6,773 bases of DNA from Candidatus Binatota bacterium. GTDB taxonomy: Bacteria; Desulfobacterota; Binatia; Bin18. Shown in pieces: positions 6,501 to 6,773 of the stretch. The stretch lies in contig WTHE01000340.1 in NCBI GenBank assembly GCA_011523315.1, positions 1-6,773 on the forward strand, written 5' to 3'. Numbering within the stretch: the stretch's first letter is position 1; each line of letters begins with the position of its first letter. The notes below the pieces were generated by a model. That model made no database searches, had not been told where the DNA came from, and was given only the letters and a program-made list of their open reading frames with translations. A program made the position numbers and the translations under genes.

Positions 6501-6698
6501 TCAGCTCGTGGCCCGCCTGCGGGTAATCATGGCCAGCACGGCTGCGGCAAACGGCCTGCCCATCAGCACGTCGAAAGCCTGGATCACCGCCTGTCGATGG
6601 GCGAGGTGCAACACAAGCTCCCGCTCCTGGGCAGAGGTGTCGGCCGCGAAAAACCGCGCCTGACAGGCGCACTGCCACGGCCGGGGCGGAAACTCCAA
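6501..6698 (-). CDS. Small hypothetical protein with a Cys-x-Cys motif (doubtful)
   Basis: A 65-codon frame starts with TTG at 6698 and ends with TGA at 6501-6503, 23 bases before the start of the BisC-like gene on the same strand. The frame is open back to a TGA at 6762-6764, but no ATG, GTG or other TTG lies between, so TTG 6698 is the earliest possible start. Codons favour G or C at the third position, and the translation looks more protein-like than the opposite strand. Near the N-terminus is WQCACQARFF (residues 8-17), followed by an amphipathic helical stretch (about 24-60). I recognise no family. No good ribosome binding site precedes the TTG. It could be a small partner of the reductase, the tail of a frameshifted gene, or not a gene. 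Confidence 0.35.
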   Translation of the reverse strand: MEFPPRPWQCACQARFFAADTSAQERELVLHLAHRQAVIQAFDVLMGRPFAAAVLAMITRRRATS

Positions 6699-6711
6699 CC
6701 GGCCCCGGGTA

Positions 6712-6773
6712 CTACACGCCCAGGCCGGTACGGTCGACTGGGAGCAGACGCGGGCCGTGCGTCAGGCGCGTCT
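6712..6773 (-). CDS. Possible C-terminal end of a gene entering from the right edge (very doubtful)
   Basis: One minus-strand frame reads TRLTHGPRLLPVDRTGLGV and stops at TAG (6712-6714), 13 bases before the TTG of the 65-codon frame. Another frame on the plus strand (about 6664-6771) is also open and reads plausibly near its end (AGTVDWEQTRAVRQAR). With about 60 bases visible I cannot decide between them, and both may be chance in GC-rich DNA. Confidence 0.15.
   Translation of the reverse strand, partial: TRLTHGPRLLPVDRTGLGV

Noticed and set aside
5953..6663. A 236-codon open frame on the plus strand opposite the start of the BisC-like gene
   Set aside because: It overlaps the conserved N-terminal third of the reductase in antisense, and its translation shows no family pattern.
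6478..6678. N-terminal extension of the BisC-like protein to a GTG at 6678
   Set aside because: The extra 67 residues are Arg/Gly/Pro-rich and resemble no family member. They contain no Tat motif, and the ATG at 6477 aligns with the usual BisC N-terminus.

Overview
The window looks like chromosomal sequence from an uncultured, high-GC, Gram-negative bacterium. A periplasmic Do-type HtrA protease and a second Sec-exported protein imply two membranes, and the coding frames are GC-rich at third positions. A deltaproteobacterial, Tectomicrobia-like or similar lineage would fit, but nothing here fixes the taxonomy. I see no mobile element, CRISPR array, phage gene, tRNA or rRNA. Genes are tightly packed, with no gene-free stretch over about 300 bases.

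Left part (1-1320): a DUF711/UPF0210-family gene on the minus strand (63-1220) is followed 14 bases downstream by the possible beginning of another minus-strand gene that leaves the window. An AT-rich divergent intergenic region (1221-1318) separates it from the rightward genes and probably holds promoters for both directions.

Middle part (1319-4148): three plus-strand genes. The first encodes a small winged-helix-type DNA-binding protein with a proline-rich N-terminal tail. The second encodes a Sec-exported HEAT-repeat protein. The third encodes a Do-family HtrA serine protease/chaperone with an intact His-Asp-Ser triad and two PDZ domains. The HEAT and htrA genes are 37 bases apart and very likely form an operon, suggesting that the exported HEAT protein is a scaffold or adaptor working with the protease in envelope quality control. 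That pairing is an inference from position and shared localisation.

Right part (4165-6773): converging on htrA with only 16 bases between stop codons is a 770-codon minus-strand gene for a cytoplasmic molybdopterin enzyme, closely similar along its length to E. coli biotin sulfoxide reductase BisC of the DMSO reductase family. The Mo-ligating Ser and the active-site Tyr/Trp pair are present, and there is no Tat signal or N-terminal Fe-S cysteine motif. Upstream of it lie a weakly supported 65-codon reading frame containing a Cys-x-Cys motif and an unresolved right edge. No electron-donor gene is visible.

I do not see strong evidence for a new multi-gene system. The points most worth a second look are the HEAT-HtrA pair, the orphan DNA-binding protein beside a shared divergent promoter region, the altered residues around the Mo-ligating Ser of the BisC homologue, and the small frame upstream of it.
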